From positions 14,942,001-15,006,000 of the forward strand of contig OZ231128.1 of NCBI GenBank assembly GCA_965153355.1: a DNA stretch of 64,000 bases. The letters run 5' to 3'. The notes beneath the pieces are model-generated. The model worked only from the letters and a program-made list of their open reading frames with translations, was not told the DNA's origin and ran no database searches. This stretch comes from Flaccisagitta enflata. Its lineage: Eukaryota; Chaetognatha; Sagittoidea; Aphragmophora. Position 1 is the stretch's first letter, and each line of letters starts with the position of its first letter. The translations under genes were made by a program, and so were the position numbers. Positions 32,792-43,861 of this stretch are shown one piece after another.

Positions 32792-33162
32792 TTTAGTCGC
32801 GTGCACGCGTCTCTACAACCCCCGTTGTCCGTCTGTCGGTTGGTCCGTCGTTCAAACTATACTTTTTTTATTATCTTTAGTTATTCTTTGTTATTTTAGG
32901 TCATTTTTAGTCATTCTGAGTCATTCTGAGTCATTCTAAGCCATTCTTAGTCATTCTAAGTCATTGTAAGTCATTTTAAGTCATTTTACACTATATATAA
33001 TATTATATATTATATAAGATAAGTCACTTGAGTCAATTTGGTCAATAAAGTCGTATAAGTCATTTATCATCATTTTATGTCTTTTTAAGTCATTTTAAGT
33101 CATTTTTAGTTATCCTAAATTATTTATGTCCCGCACACAAACTTATAGGTGTTGGCCTTGTT
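32792..33162 (-). mobile_element. Family A element with AGTCATTCTA decamer array
   Basis: Hairpin TTTAGTCGCGTGCACGCGTC at the left, short tetranucleotide tract, about 20 diverged AGTCATTCTA decamers, then GGTGTTGGCCTTGTT. Same subfamily as 53337-53514. Confidence 0.75.
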
Positions 33163-33542
33163 AAGAATAAGTATTACTTCAGTGCAACAGCAGTGTGTGA
33201 GCAAAAAGTACAGATTCTTTGAAAGTTGTGAGATCCTCAATCCACAAAACTCATTTAGTACCAAAACTATTCATTCTATCTATCCACCTTTTTTCATCAG
33301 GCTTCCCAATCATCGTAGCCTGTTTTGACTAAAGTTCTGGCCTTTTAGTGCCATACCTAGTTAAAAATCTGTTGTACGATCATGTCCACTGATCCAACTC
33401 ACTTTGCTGGAGATTCTACAGAACTCACAAACCATCTAATTTTTTGGCCCTGTTTTCACAAGAATTCAGAGGTTCAAACACTATTTAAAATGATAACAAC
33501 CTTGAGCTCAAGGCCCAGATTAATTCCGTAACAACCTAAACC
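33163..33542. other. Unannotated sequence upstream of the LINE fragment
   Basis: No ORF or repeat recognised; it could be degraded 5' LINE sequence. Confidence 0.3.
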
Positions 33543-34343
33543 TTGACAAAAAGAGTCATGATCTTTAGTTGGGACTGGATCTTGATTCGAGAATCCTGGC
33601 CTCAACAACCATGCTCCTGGTCTTTCAGAACCCAATCTGACCCCCTCAATAAAGCTGAATTCTGCCTCACAGCTCTTGATCCCAGTTTCGATGGACAAAT
33701 TTCAGGACTGACAATGAGCCTCTCAATCCTTATCAAAGACGAAAATGATTGGATAAAGAAGACCCTTATCACCCTCAAAAATATCAACATAGGGTGGTAC
33801 AAAAATATTATAACAGTCCTCGAACTATACCAGCTTCCCACTGACTTCGAGGAAATAAGACGCCACCCACCAGGCGAATGGAAATATAAAGTCCTTTCAC
33901 GGATCGAGATTAAGAATAAAGAGAGACTACTGCAAGAATGCCACAAAACTGTGGACGGAACTGAGGTACGAAAAACCAAAACTACGTCAATTGTGGATAA
34001 AATCAGTGAACCAGATTATAAGCGAAAACCAATCCCAGAAATCATGCAACTTAAAAAAAGTGAGACAAGGACACTTATGATAGCTCGGTACGGAATGCTA
34101 GAGTGCGGAAGAAACTTTGGAGGTAGCATGAATAAAACGTGTGAAACATGTAATTGTATTGACGACGAGGAACACAGATTGAACATTTGTCCTAAATGGA
34201 AGAAAAATGATAATTACGAAGGCAATGATGAAGTACCCTTTGTTAATGTATTCTCAAATGATTGCAATGTACTACGTGCCATTTTACCACGTATTGAAGA
34301 ATTATGGGACACAAAATATGCCCATGGAACAATGCGCAAATGA
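33543..34343 (+). CDS. C-terminal part of a non-LTR retrotransposon (LINE) ORF2
   Basis: The 266-codon open frame is the longest non-repetitive ORF in the window. LINE-like sequence starts near residue 40 and includes DENDWIKKTLITLKNINIGW, PTDFEEIRRHPPGEWKYKVL and a terminal CCHC-type knuckle, C200-x2-C203-x7-H211-x4-C216 (TCETCNCIDDEEHRLNICPK). This knuckle closes many LINE ORF2 proteins. The endonuclease and the reverse-transcriptase catalytic motifs are absent, so this is a 5'-truncated copy; the first ATG is probably not a natural start. The intact frame over 800 bases suggests a young insertion. Confidence 0.72.
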   Translation: MTKRVMIFSWDWILIRESWPQQPCSWSFRTQSDPLNKAEFCLTALDPSFDGQISGLTMSLSILIKDENDWIKKTLITLKNINIGWYKNIITVLELYQLPTDFEEIRRHPPGEWKYKVLSRIEIKNKERLLQECHKTVDGTEVRKTKTTSIVDKISEPDYKRKPIPEIMQLKKSETRTLMIARYGMLECGRNFGGSMNKTCETCNCIDDEEHRLNICPKWKKNDNYEGNDEVPFVNVFSNDCNVLRAILPRIEELWDTKYAHGTMRK

Positions 34344-34611
34344 ACAGACTGACCACCCGCATATATGTCCGTCCAGTTACCCTTTCTCATGCGTACTTTG
34401 TAGATATGTGCATTTTTTCTGTAGAAAAATATGCGGGTGGAACACTGGACGGTTCCTGAATTAACTTATAACTTACCTTTTTACAATGAACTATTTATTT
34501 TTGTATACTAAATTATTTATTTTGGTACATTTGTACTGCTCTAACAATTTTATTGTTGATGTGTCAATGTCACATTATGAGCATTAAATCAATCAATCAA
34601 TCAATCAAGCC
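34344..34611 (+). mobile_element. LINE 3' UTR with (AATC)n tail
   Basis: Follows the ORF stop. It holds a hairpin (CCACCCGCATAT at 34353-34364 pairs with ATATGCGGGTGG at 34430-34441) and a nested GTCCAGT/ACTGGAC pair. It ends in about five AATC tetramers (34587-34608), as tetranucleotide-tailed LINEs do. Confidence 0.65.
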
Positions 34612-35170
34612 TCAAATCTGTAATCTTGGATTCTTAATTAGCCCTCTCAGGCCCTCTTATCAGCCACCCCTGGCTCCTAATAAATCCTCTCTAACCCTCC
34701 CTAGCTTGAAACCTGCCTTATCAGGTCTCAATTCATACTAGTCACCCAATGACAATATGTAGTTAGTGATACCCTTTGCCCTACATTGTATGACTGTTTG
34801 ACTGTGATTGTAGGAGGAAGCAGGGAAGCAATCCTAAAGGGGACAATGTCCTGTAAAACACAGGGGCACTTTTGTATGTCGCACTGTATTGATTGAAGTT
34901 CTGATAGTAAAAATGCTGCTTCAAGGCTGACTTGATGAGGCCTGATCAATGACCAAGGCCTGAGAAAGAAGATTTAAGAATGTTACAGGGCTGACAAGGC
35001 TTTTAAGGCCTCTGAATGCGACAATGAGTTAATGTGATTAGAGGTCAGTGAGGGCTGACTGTAAGCTTGAGAGGACTCAGGAGGTTGATTTCAGGTTTCA
35101 AAGGGCTGATCAAGGGTCTAAGAGGGCAGATTTTAGGCCTTATAGGACTTATAAGAGGCCTGAGATAGCT
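34612..35170. mobile_element. Diverged family C copy
   Basis: CCTCTCAGGCC-type units flank a recognisable long arm at 34740-34885 (TGACAATATGTAGTTAGTGA, AGGAAGCAGGGAAGC, GACAATGTCCTGTAAAACAC), then GCTGAC-containing units. Much older than the other family C copies. Confidence 0.6.
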
Positions 35171-35631
35171 CAAGGGGGCACAAAAAAATTACTGGATAGA
35201 TGGTCAAACAAATGCAAGGTTGTATGTTGTACAGCCGTTCGTAGTTCATCCCCTTTGACAAATCTTCCTTCCCAATCTGCAGATATACCTTCTAAATTCT
35301 GCCTACCCAGGGCCCACATCAGTCCATTATCTGCAAATCAGCCCTCTCCACACTATAGTGAGGTTTTCTATGCTTAACATAGCACACTGAAACTTTCATG
35401 GCTCAATTTTGTGTTGAACCAAAAGTTTTATGTCCATCTGGGACTACCCCATAAACCCCACTAAAAGAGAAACAGACTGGGATAAGGGCTTTTCAGGCTA
35501 ATATTCATGGATATTGGAATCATAACAGGCCCTAAAGGTAACTAAGTCCTGTTGAACTTCTTTGGGGAGGGTAAGAGACAGACCGATTCACCCATTGTTC
35601 AAAAAGAATAATATTTCTTAGTGCCACTGCC
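35171..35631. other. Unannotated sequence
   Basis: Nothing recognised. Confidence 0.3.
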
Positions 35632-36508
35632 CATTCTTTCAATTCTTTGAACGTACAGGGTTTTTCACGCCAACACGCCGATTATAAAACGACATTTCTC
35701 AGCTGCTAGTTATGAGAATGGAATTCTGAAAAAAGCTTTGTACAGTAGGGCCAATGGTTTTTGCATCAAATCAATTGAACACCCCAGCCCGCAGCTTTTT
35801 TAAACAGACTATGTCTGTACTATTGAAAACTACTCGCTATATGACTTTTCTCCGTGATTTAGAGGTTCCAGTTTTGATATTTTGATCAGAACTGGATGGT
35901 GGTTGTGGTAAAAATGTCAAATTTAGGTCATTTTGGCCGCAAAATTGGGCCACTTTGCCTTAGAAATCGAACCTAAAATCCATGAGATTATAAAACTAGA
36001 GCTCAAGAGCTAACTAGTGGCGCAATCCGTATGTTTTTATCTTTATTCGTTTAGATTTGAGAGCATTTCAAAGATGAAAGGGTATGAGGGTCATTTTGCA
36101 GTGTCAATTTTAAAGGCAATTTTGACACTTTTCACATTTTTCAGTATTTCTCAGCTTTAAATGGACCAATTTGCATGAAATTGGTGACCAAACTGAAGAG
36201 TTTTTGCTGCTCTAGCTGATGGTAAAAAAATTTTTGATCGATTTTGCCCTCAATTTTTTTTATTGACTGCCAAAGCAGGTGTAAACAGGTCGCCCAAGGG
36301 CAATATGTGGTCAGCGATACCCGTTGCCCTGCTTTGAGTGATTGTGAATTGGAGGGAGGGGGAAGCAGGGCAGCGGCCCCGAAGGGGACAAAGTCCTGTA
36401 GAACACAGGGGGACTTTCGTTCGTCCTGCCTGAGAAAGGGGATAAGATGCTATAGAGGGCTGACCAAAGTCCTTCAAGAGCCTAAACTGAGGTCTAAGAA
36501 GGTTGATA

Positions 36509-36944
36509 CACTTTTTTTTTTTTATAAGAGACAACTTTTTTGAAATCAGCCTGGGTGTTCTTAAATTTTTAATCGTTTTCAGCCTGAAATTCTCTTAAAG
36601 TGTTCTTAATTTCTTCGATGTTTACAAACATGTAAACTGTATAAAAATACCATATTTGTAACAATTGTATCTTAAACTTGATCATTAACGTGGTTTTTTT
36701 TGTTTTTTTTTTCTATAATACCTGATTTCATAAGCAAACTAAAAAAGGAAGTTATTTCTAAAGTTAAAAAAACCTAAATTTCTGAAAAATTCATTTCTTA
36801 GATAAGAAACTAACAAAAAAGTTTTTTTGCAAATGGTCAGAATTAAATCTCAGCCTGGACATTTTTTTATTTTGTTCTTAAAATTTTGGCAAATCTCAGG
36901 CTCATGTCTCTTATAAACTGGTCTCTTATAAAATAAAAAAAGTG
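36509..36944 (+). mobile_element. Family D MITE, intact, TA-flanked
   Basis: 436 bases between TA (36507-36508, 36945-36946). Inverted ends CACTTTTTTTT..TATAAGAGAC and GTCTCTTATAAAAT..AAGTG. Nested in the family C copy. Confidence 0.8.
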
Positions 36945-37074
36945 TATAAGGCCTAAGAATGCCAATTGGAAGCTTGAGAGGGCTGACTTGAGGCTTGGGA
37001 GAGCTGGATCAATGCTTGAAATCAGAGGACTGATTTGAAGCCTGAGAGCAATAAATTGAGGGTTGGATTGCTGA

Positions 37075-37325
37075 TTTTAAGCCTGAGAGGCCTAATTTGA
37101 GGCCTGAGAGGCCAGGTTTGAGGCCTGAGAATTTAGATTTGAGGTCTGAGAGGCTAAATTTGAGGCTTGAGAGGCGAGATTTGAGGCCTGAGAGGTTGAA
37201 TTTGAGGCCTGAGAGGTTGAATTTGAGGCCTGAGAGGCGAGATTTGAGGCCTGAGAGGCGAGATTTGAGGCCTGAGAGGCCAGATTTGAGGCCTGAGAGG
37301 CCAGATTTGAAGCCTGAGGGGCCTG
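37075..37325. repeat. 21-bp minisatellite of family C
   Basis: About twelve GAGGCCTGAGAGGCGAGATTT units. The RPERRDLRPER translation is not a gene. Confidence 0.88.
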
Positions 37326-38711
37326 AGGGGGGGACGCACGGACGAACGAACGAACGGACGGACGAACGAAAGTCCCCCTGTGTTCTACAGGACTTCGTCC
37401 CCTTCGGGGCCGCTGCCCAAAAAGTCAATTTTCTTAAAAATTGGGCAATTTTGGACAAAAAATTGGATCGCTTCCATTTTTTAAGAATACTTGAAATCCA
37501 TGAGCAAAATAAAGTACTGCTCAAAAGCTAACTAGTGGTGCAATCGGCATGTCAATATGTTTTGGCATTTAGATTTTACAAAACATCAAAGATCAAAGGG
37601 TATGTCAAAATGACCATTTATGGTAAATTTGGCCATTTTGGCCTCAATTTTGGGTCACTTTAATGTAAAAATCGATAAAAAATTCATGAGATTATAAAAC
37701 TAGAGCTCAAGAGCTAACTAATGGCGCAATCCGCATGTTTTTATCTTTATTTGTTTAGATTTGAGAGCATTTCAAAGATGAAAGGGTATGAGGGTCATTT
37801 TGCAGTGTCAATTTCAAAGGCAATTTTGACTCTTTTCACATTTTTCAGTATTTCTCAGCTTTAAATGGACCAATTTGCATAAAATTGGTGATCAAATTGA
37901 AGAGTTTTTGCTGCTCTAGCTGATGGTAAAAAAATTTTTGATCGATTTTTGCCCTTGATTTTTTTTATTGACTGCCAAAGCAGGTGTAAATCAAAAAATA
38001 TGAGAAGGTTTTAAACGCCAAACGAACAGACAGACTACACGATCAGGTCCACCTCATAGTCACCGACGAAAACTTTTCGTCGGGGACAAAAAAATTTTCT
38101 TGAAAATTGGGCAATTTTGGACAAAAAATTAGACCACTTCTATTTTTTAAAAATACTTGAAATCCATGAGCAAAATAAAGTACTGCTCAAGAGCTAACTG
38201 GTGGTGCAATTGGCATGTCAAAATGTTTTTGAATTTAAATTTACAGAACTTCAAAGATAAAAGGGTATGTCAAAATGACCATTTATGGTGATTTTGGCCA
38301 TTTTGCTTCAATTTTGGGTCAATTTGTCATAGATATCGATAAAAAAATCCATAAGATTATAAAAAAAGAGCTCAAGAGCTAACCAGTGGTGCAATCCGCA
38401 TATTTCTATCTTAATTTGTTGAGATTTTAGAGCGTTTCAAAGATGAAAGGGTATGAGGGTCATTTTGCGGTTGTGATTTTAATGGCAATATGACTCTTTT
38501 CACAAATTTTGATATAACTCGGCTTTAAATGAACCAATTATTCTAAAATTGGTGACCAAAATGAAGATTTTTTGATGCACCAGCCGATCCTGAAAAATTT
38601 TTTGATCAATATGGCCCACAAAAAATTCTATCGACTCTCAAAGCAGGTGCTTAAAGCCAGATATTATTGCTTATTAGGCGAAATTGGTAGTATGATTACG
38701 CAACTTCCAGT

Positions 38712-38896
38712 TGAAACAAAGCTGGATACACGACTACCCTAGTCGCATGTGGGTGGGCAAGGGCTGCGTTTGTGGTCACTGGAGCATTTGGGCAGTAGTA
38801 GTGATGTCCAAGAATAAAAGATATAAAAAGATTGGGTGGACGGACAGATGGACGGTCAAATCAGAGTGTAGAGACGCATATCACGTGACTAAAAAC
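38712..38896 (+). mobile_element. Family A element at the foldback centre
   Basis: ACAAAGCTGGATACACGACT, GTCGCATGTGGGTGGGC, then hairpin-side GACGCATATCACGTGACT and AAAAA. More diverged than most copies. It lies in the loop of the family F inverted repeat. Confidence 0.7.
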
Positions 38897-40560
38897 GACT
38901 TAAAATCTATGAGCAAATTTAACTACTGCCCATGCGGTAACCAGTGGTGCAATCAGCACATCTAGATTTTGATGCGTCATGATTCTACAGGACTTCAAAG
39001 GTCAGATGTCATTCTTGCCTAGTATGTCGATGTCATGTCGATGAATGCATCTAGGCAGAAAGAACTTCAACCTACTACCTATCAATATCTATGACAAAGT
39101 GACCCAAAATTGAGGCCAAAATGGCCAAAATCACCATAAATGGTCATTTTGACATACCCTTGTATCTTTTAAGTTCTGTAAAATCTAAATTCAAAAACAT
39201 ATTGACATGCCGATTGCACCACTAGTTAGCTCTTGAGCAGTACTTTATTTTGCTCATGGATTTCAAGTATTTTTAATAAAAAGAAGTAGTCTAATTTTTT
39301 GTCCAAAATTGCCCAATTTTCAAGAAAATTGACTTTTTTACACCTGCTTTGGCAGTCAATAAAAAAGATTAAGGGCAAAATCGATCAAAATTTTTTTTAC
39401 CATCAGCTAGAGCAGCAAAAACTCTTCAATTTGATCACCAATTTTATGCAAATTGGTGCATTTAAAGCTGAGAAATACTGAAAAATGTGAAAAGAGTCAA
39501 AATTGCCTTTAAAATTGACACTGCAAAATGACCCTCATACCCTTTCATCTATGAAATGCTCTCAAATCTAAACAAATAAAGATAAAAACATGCGGATTGC
39601 GCCATTAGTTAGCTCTTGAGCTCTAGTTTTATATTCTCATGGATTTTTTTATCGATTTCTACAGCAAAGTGACCCAAAATTGAGGCCAAAATGGCCAAAT
39701 TTACCATAAATGGTCATTTTGACATACCCTTTGATCTTTGATGTTTTGTAAAATCTAAATGCCAAAACATATTGACATGCCGATTGCACCACTAGTTAGC
39801 TTTTGAGCAGTCCTTTATTTTGCTCATGGATTTCAAGTATTTTTAAAAAATGGAAGCGGTCCAATTTTTTGTCCAAAATTGCCCAATTTTTAAGAAAATT
39901 GACTTTTTTACACCTGCTTTGGCAGTCAATAAAAAAAATCGAGGGCAAAATCGATCAAAAATTTTTTTACCATCAGCTAGAGAAGCAAAAACTCTTCAAT
40001 TTGATCACCAATTTCATGCAAATTGGTCCATCTAAAGCTGAGAAATACTGAAAAATGTGAAAAGAGTCAAAATTGCCTTTAAAATTGACACTGCAAAATG
40101 ACCCTCATACCCTTTCATCTTTGAAATGCTCTCAAATCTAAACGAATAAAGATAAAAACATGCGGATTGCGCCTCTAGTTAGCTCTTGAGCTCTAGTTTT
40201 ATAATCTCATGGATTTCAGGTTCGATTTCTAAGGCAAAGTGGCCCAATTTTGCGGCCAAAATGACCTAAATTTGACATTTTTACCACAACCACCATCCAG
40301 TTCTGATCAAAATATCAAAACTGGAACCTCTAAATCACGGAGAAAAGTCATATAGCGAGTAGTTTTCAATAGTATAGACATAGTCTGTTTAAAAAAGCTG
40401 CGGGCTGGGGTGTTCAATTGATTTGATGCAAAAACCATTGGCCCTACTGTACAAAGCTTTTTTCAGAATTCCATTCTCATAACTAGCAGCTGAGAAATGT
40501 CGTTTTATAATCGGCGTGTTGGCGTGAAAAACCCTGTACGTTCAAAGAATTGAAAGAATG

Positions 40561-40692
40561 TACAGCTTGTGAGCTCCGATTTTGTCTGTTCACTTTGTTT
40601 ATGGTTAGTTTCCAAGACATTCACCCATGAGAAATCTTTTTAAAAGAACTCGATTTTTCCATTACCATTTTAGAAAAACTCTGTGAAACAAC
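40561..40692. other. Unannotated sequence
   Basis: Short spacer between family F and family I. Confidence 0.3.
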
Positions 40693-40845
40693 CATTAACT
40701 TTGATGGAGCGCTGCTTCTAAACTAATAAAGTTACAGACCTCAGATTGGTCCCATTTTAAAGAGCTGTCTTTGCTCTTTAAAATGCGACCAATTAGGGGT
40801 CTGTGACTCAATAAATTTAGAAGCAGTGCACCTCCATAGTTGATG
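40693..40845. mobile_element. Family I foldback MITE
   Basis: ATTAACTTTGATGGAGCGCT and the inverted AGTGCACCTCCATAGTTGAT; inner arms AGAGCTGTCT..CTTTAAAATGCGACC. Diverged relative of 32167-32381. Confidence 0.65.
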
Positions 40846-41334
40846 CTATTCGATAGTGAGATGGGCCCATGACATCATGAAGGAGCGCCATTCAATTATC
40901 AACTTTCACAACCTGACCAAGGTGAAGACGCTCAGAATACTGACGATTATCAAAATTACGTTAGAGAACTAACAGTTGGCTTTACCAACGAACGGACAGA
41001 CCAACCAGATTACTCCTGGAGCAATAAAAAGACCAACAGGGGGAAGATCGCAAAGTGAAGCTGCAACATTAAGAAAAAGATCTTTGAGCAGTTTAAGATC
41101 AAATGAGGAATGCAAAAAAACTGAAAGGAATTTTACCGAAGATAATTATTTTAATAAATTTGGAATTAAGACTTTTTTATGCTTCAGTGTTTTGACATGG
41201 CCTGAGCATAAAGCAATGCTTTCTCGAAGTGGTAACGTATTGGCACTTATCCTAATTCTAATGACTTATTTACTCATCTATAACGGGTAAACTACTTAGA
41301 ATCAAACCATCACAATTTCAGATTACAAAATCGG

Positions 41335-41441
41335 AGCTCAAGAGCTGTGAAGAACATTTTTCAGAAATCAATTATCATGTCATGGGGCAGAGAAACGTCG
41401 TTTTGTAATCGGCGTGTTGGCGTGAAAAATCCTGTAATTGA
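41335..41441. mobile_element. Family F end fragment
   Basis: GAGCTCAAGAGCTG then GTAATCGGCGTGTTGGCGTG and AAAAATCCTGTA repeat the outer end of the family F arms, showing where the true element end (near ACAGG) lies. Confidence 0.6.
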
Positions 41442-41516
41442 GCAATTCTACACCTTCATTTACTTGCTAAGTGACACAGTCACAGGGTGTGTCTGTATAT
41501 AGGTAGGTAGTTGGGT

Positions 41517-41598
41517 AGGTTCCTCACACGCATTTGCATTACTGCCCCTGCCTACCCACATAGGCCTTCCCATTGGTTTAGTATCTGGCCTTGTTTCA
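41517..41598 (-). mobile_element. Family A left-arm fragment
   Basis: ACTGCCCCTGCCTACCCACA, TAGTATCTGGCCTTGTTT. No hairpin end. Confidence 0.55.
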
Positions 41599-41599
41599 A

Positions 41600-41983
41600 T
41601 ATCAAAAGATCTATGAATCATTATGAAAGTAAAAGCCAACTCTGAGCATTTAGCAGTCTTTTTGATAGGATTTGTTGTAGCGAAAGATGCTATTTTTGCA
41701 TGTTTCACTTTTGTTGCTAAGAAGAGCAATACTTGTGTTCAAGAACCTTCTCTCAATTCCTTTTCATAGTCTAAAACATATGATATAGGTTTAAGACTGA
41801 CTCAGAATATGGTGGGAATAGAGAAAGTGATGCACCGCGAATTTCACTTAATCCAGTTTTTGTGTTCATGGGTTTGTGATCAAGATTGACCAAAGAATGG
41901 CACAACACCAGGCCCCTCAATTTTATTTGAATTTTAGAGTTGATGCCAAAACTAAATCTTAGAAAAGTTTATGAAGCAAATAC
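41600..41983. other. Unannotated sequence
   Basis: A minus-strand frame reading KHAKIASFATTNPIKKTAKC lies at about 41600-41720 without clear splice sites. Not called. Confidence 0.3.
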
Positions 41984-42071
41984 TTGTAGAACCGTTTGAG
42001 CAATTCCCGTTGGAGTCTCCATTATTTGAACCAGTTGCGAATTTCCATCATTTTTGTCGATTTCAACGTCA
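41984..42071 (-). CDS. Candidate internal exon (DVEIDKNDGNSQLVQIME)
   Basis: Acceptor tactgtcag, donor gtattt, 88 bases, reading DVEIDKNDGNSQLVQIMETP then TGIAQTVLQ without stop. Other frames are closed or less protein-like. No partner exon identified. Confidence 0.35.
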
Positions 42072-42368
42072 CTGACAGTACCTAGTAAATAGGCCCTTAA
42101 TTGCAATTTCTTGTACTTAGGATTAAAAGGACCATCAATTTTATTCACTTATACATGCATATTACAGAAAATATGCTCCCTTTTTATGCTCTAATACTTT
42201 GTTGCATTTACCAGCTATCCCAAGACATCCTACATACACACTTATAAGAATGGCAATGTTTTGATGATATTTCGTACCGACGAGCCGACGGACGGACCGA
42301 TACAGCAAGATGTGAGGACGAACATAAGAATCATTAGGATAAGAAATGGAATAGAAAAGGGTTTAAAA

Positions 42369-42490
42369 GAAGGCCGGATACACGACTAACCCATTCGCGT
42401 GCGGGTGGGCAGGGGTAGTGATAGAAAAGATTACTAGGGCATTTGGGCGCGAGCGGTGAGCTCAAAAACCTCAAAAACGTTGAAAAAAAA
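42369..42490 (+). mobile_element. Family A left arm fused to family B
   Basis: AGGCCGGATACACGACTAAC, TCGCGTGCGGGTGGGCAGGG. It breaks off in poly-A where a family B long arm begins. Confidence 0.65.
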
Positions 42491-42622
42491 AAATAGTCGC
42501 AAAAGCGCTAGATGGTCAGCGGAACCCGTGCCCTGCCTATGTAGGTTAAGCTTGAAGTTGAAGAGGAAGCAGGGCAGCGGCCCCGAAGGGGTCGATGACC
42601 TATGCTTTCACACATATGGGGC
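42491..42622 (+). mobile_element. Family B long arm only
   Basis: AATAGTCGCAAAAGCGCTAG, ATGGTCAGCGGAACCCG, GCAGCGGCCCCGAAGGGGTC, CTATGCTTTCACACATATGG, then unique sequence. Confidence 0.75.
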
Positions 42623-42752
42623 CAATTTTGTGTAGCAATGTAGTAATGCTACGCGGTTGGCGAAGGGAGTGAAGTTGGATTGAAAAGGGAAGTTTAAAAG
42701 AGTTAAAGATATGTAAGAACAAAATAAAGAAAGAAAGACAGAAAAAATAAGA

Positions 42753-42943
42753 AACAAGGCCGGACACACGGCCAATACCAGTTGCGGACGGGTGGGCAGG
42801 GGCGGAAATGCGCGTTTTCACACTTTCCGACTCGATCACCATGACGGACGGACCGACGGACCGACGGACGGATGGACCAACGGACCAACGGATGGACGGA
42901 CGGACAAAGCCTCTTATAGAGCTGCGTGTCCGCACCTAAAAAA
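42753..42943 (+). mobile_element. Family A element, tag GTTGCGGAC
   Basis: AACAAGGCCGGACACACGGC, tag GTTGCGGAC, GACGGACCGACGG tract, CCTCTTATAGAG and hairpin CTGCGTGTCCGCACC. Same subfamily as 11565-12297 without its minisatellite. Confidence 0.82.
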
Positions 42944-42989
42944 GTAAGAAAGAGAAAGAAGGTAAGAAAGAGAGAGAGAGTAAGAAAGA

Positions 42990-43017
42990 TCAGGAAAGTG
43001 ATGATGATGATGAATTA

Positions 43018-43060
<43 letters not shown>

Positions 43061-43085
43061 CGATGATGATCTGATGATAATGATC

Positions 43086-43146
<61 letters not shown>

Positions 43147-43155
43147 AATGATGAG
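42990..43155. repeat. (GAT)n microsatellite
   Basis: About 160 bases with a few interruptions, just past a family A copy. Confidence 0.93.
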
Positions 43156-43286
43156 GATTTTTATTATGATTTAAAATGCCCCACAATCTCATTTGCATAT
43201 TGTTGTCACGGATGATTTGCGATATGCTTCCAATGCATATGCAATCTAAGCGTAAAAGATCAGTACAAACGAAACGTTTTTTTCAG

Positions 43287-43385
43287 GTTGAAGTGACACA
43301 ATTAACTAGACAATTTTGGCTTAGTATAAAAGTGGGACCTAATACGAGCATAAATCATTCGCATGTCACATTGTTTTTGGCTTAA
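43287..43385 (+). CDS. Candidate terminal exon with polyadenylation signal
   Basis: Strong acceptor (cgtttttttcag), 32 codons reading VEVTQLTRQFWLSIKVGPNT then SINHSHVTLFLA and stop, with AATAAA at 43392-43397. The upstream frame is also open. Family unknown. Confidence 0.35.
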   Translation, partial: VEVTQLTRQFWLSIKVGPNTSINHSHVTLFLA

Positions 43386-43483
43386 CGGTATAATAAAATG
43401 TAAAAAAACGCTGCTCGCATATTCTAATACGCATATCTAAACTATTTTACGGGTTAGTAAAGTGATACCGAAAGCCCTCAACA

Positions 43484-43710
43484 AAACAAGGCCAAGATAA
43501 GGCCAGTAAGTGCGCCTCGCCTGACAGAGAATTTATTGATGAACATTTTGATGAATGAATGGATGAATGAATGGAAACGAGTGTGGAAAGGAGTGTGATT
43601 AAATACGTCAGATTCAGCCGTTTTGCTCATTTCAAACGTTTGCGTGACCGGCCGACCAACCGTCCGACGGACATGACCTCTTACAAAAGTGCGAGGACGC
43701 ACTTAAAAAT
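43484..43710 (+). mobile_element. Family A element, tag class AAGTGCGCCTCG
   Basis: AACAAGGCCAAGATAAGGCC, tag AAGTGCGCCTCG, GAATGGATGAATG, CGTCAGATTCAGCCGTTTTG, GACC tract, then hairpin AAGTGCGAGGACGCACTT. Co-linear with 62569-62874 in reverse. Confidence 0.82.
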
Positions 43711-43861
43711 GAGGTCACAGTGGCCGATGTGTCCTGGTGACTTGGTCGTGGCCGCGCCGACTCTCATGAGGTCCAAGTAGCTGACTGAGCCTCTGTGGGT
43801 ATTTTTTAAGTAGCTAGGTTTTTAGCGCTAGTATCTAAATCATATTGGATGAAAAAGATCA

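Larger units (their letters stand above)
36286..37424 (+). mobile_element. Family C element (long arm to short arm)
   Basis: Long arm (GTCGCCCAAGGGCAATATG, GTCAGCGATACCCGTTGCCC, GCAGCGGCCCCGAAGGGGA, GTCCTGTAGAACACAGGGGG), a roughly 21-bp array GGCCTGAGAGGCSAGATTTGA (37075-37325), GAACGAACGGACG, then the inverted short arm ending GCTGCCCAAAAA. Interrupted by a family D MITE. Confidence 0.85.
35632..40560. mobile_element. 4.9-kb family F foldback complex
   Basis: 35632-36285 and 39909-40560 are near-identical inverted arms (ACAGGGTTTTTCACGCC..CTGCCAAAGCAGGTGTAAA). Between them the same roughly 570-base unit recurs directly at about 37424-37990 and 38086-38650 and inverted at about 39063-39345 and 39341-39908. 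Units include GAGCTCAAGAGCTAACTAG and GGGTATGAGGGTCATTTTGC. A family C element (with a family D MITE inside) and a family A element are nested in it. No ORF of its own. Confidence 0.8.

Noticed and set aside
37009-37531. Opposing ORFs with RPERRDLRPER / SGLKSGLSGLK repeats
   Set aside because: Translation of the 21-bp family C minisatellite.
35632-40560. Assembly or chimeric-read palindrome artefact
   Set aside because: Arms carry independent substitutions and different internal insertions, which an artefact would not; still worth long-read confirmation.
41600-41729. Minus-strand segment reading KHAKIASFATTNPIKK
   Set aside because: Protein-like but without a donor or acceptor, and it runs into a family A fragment.
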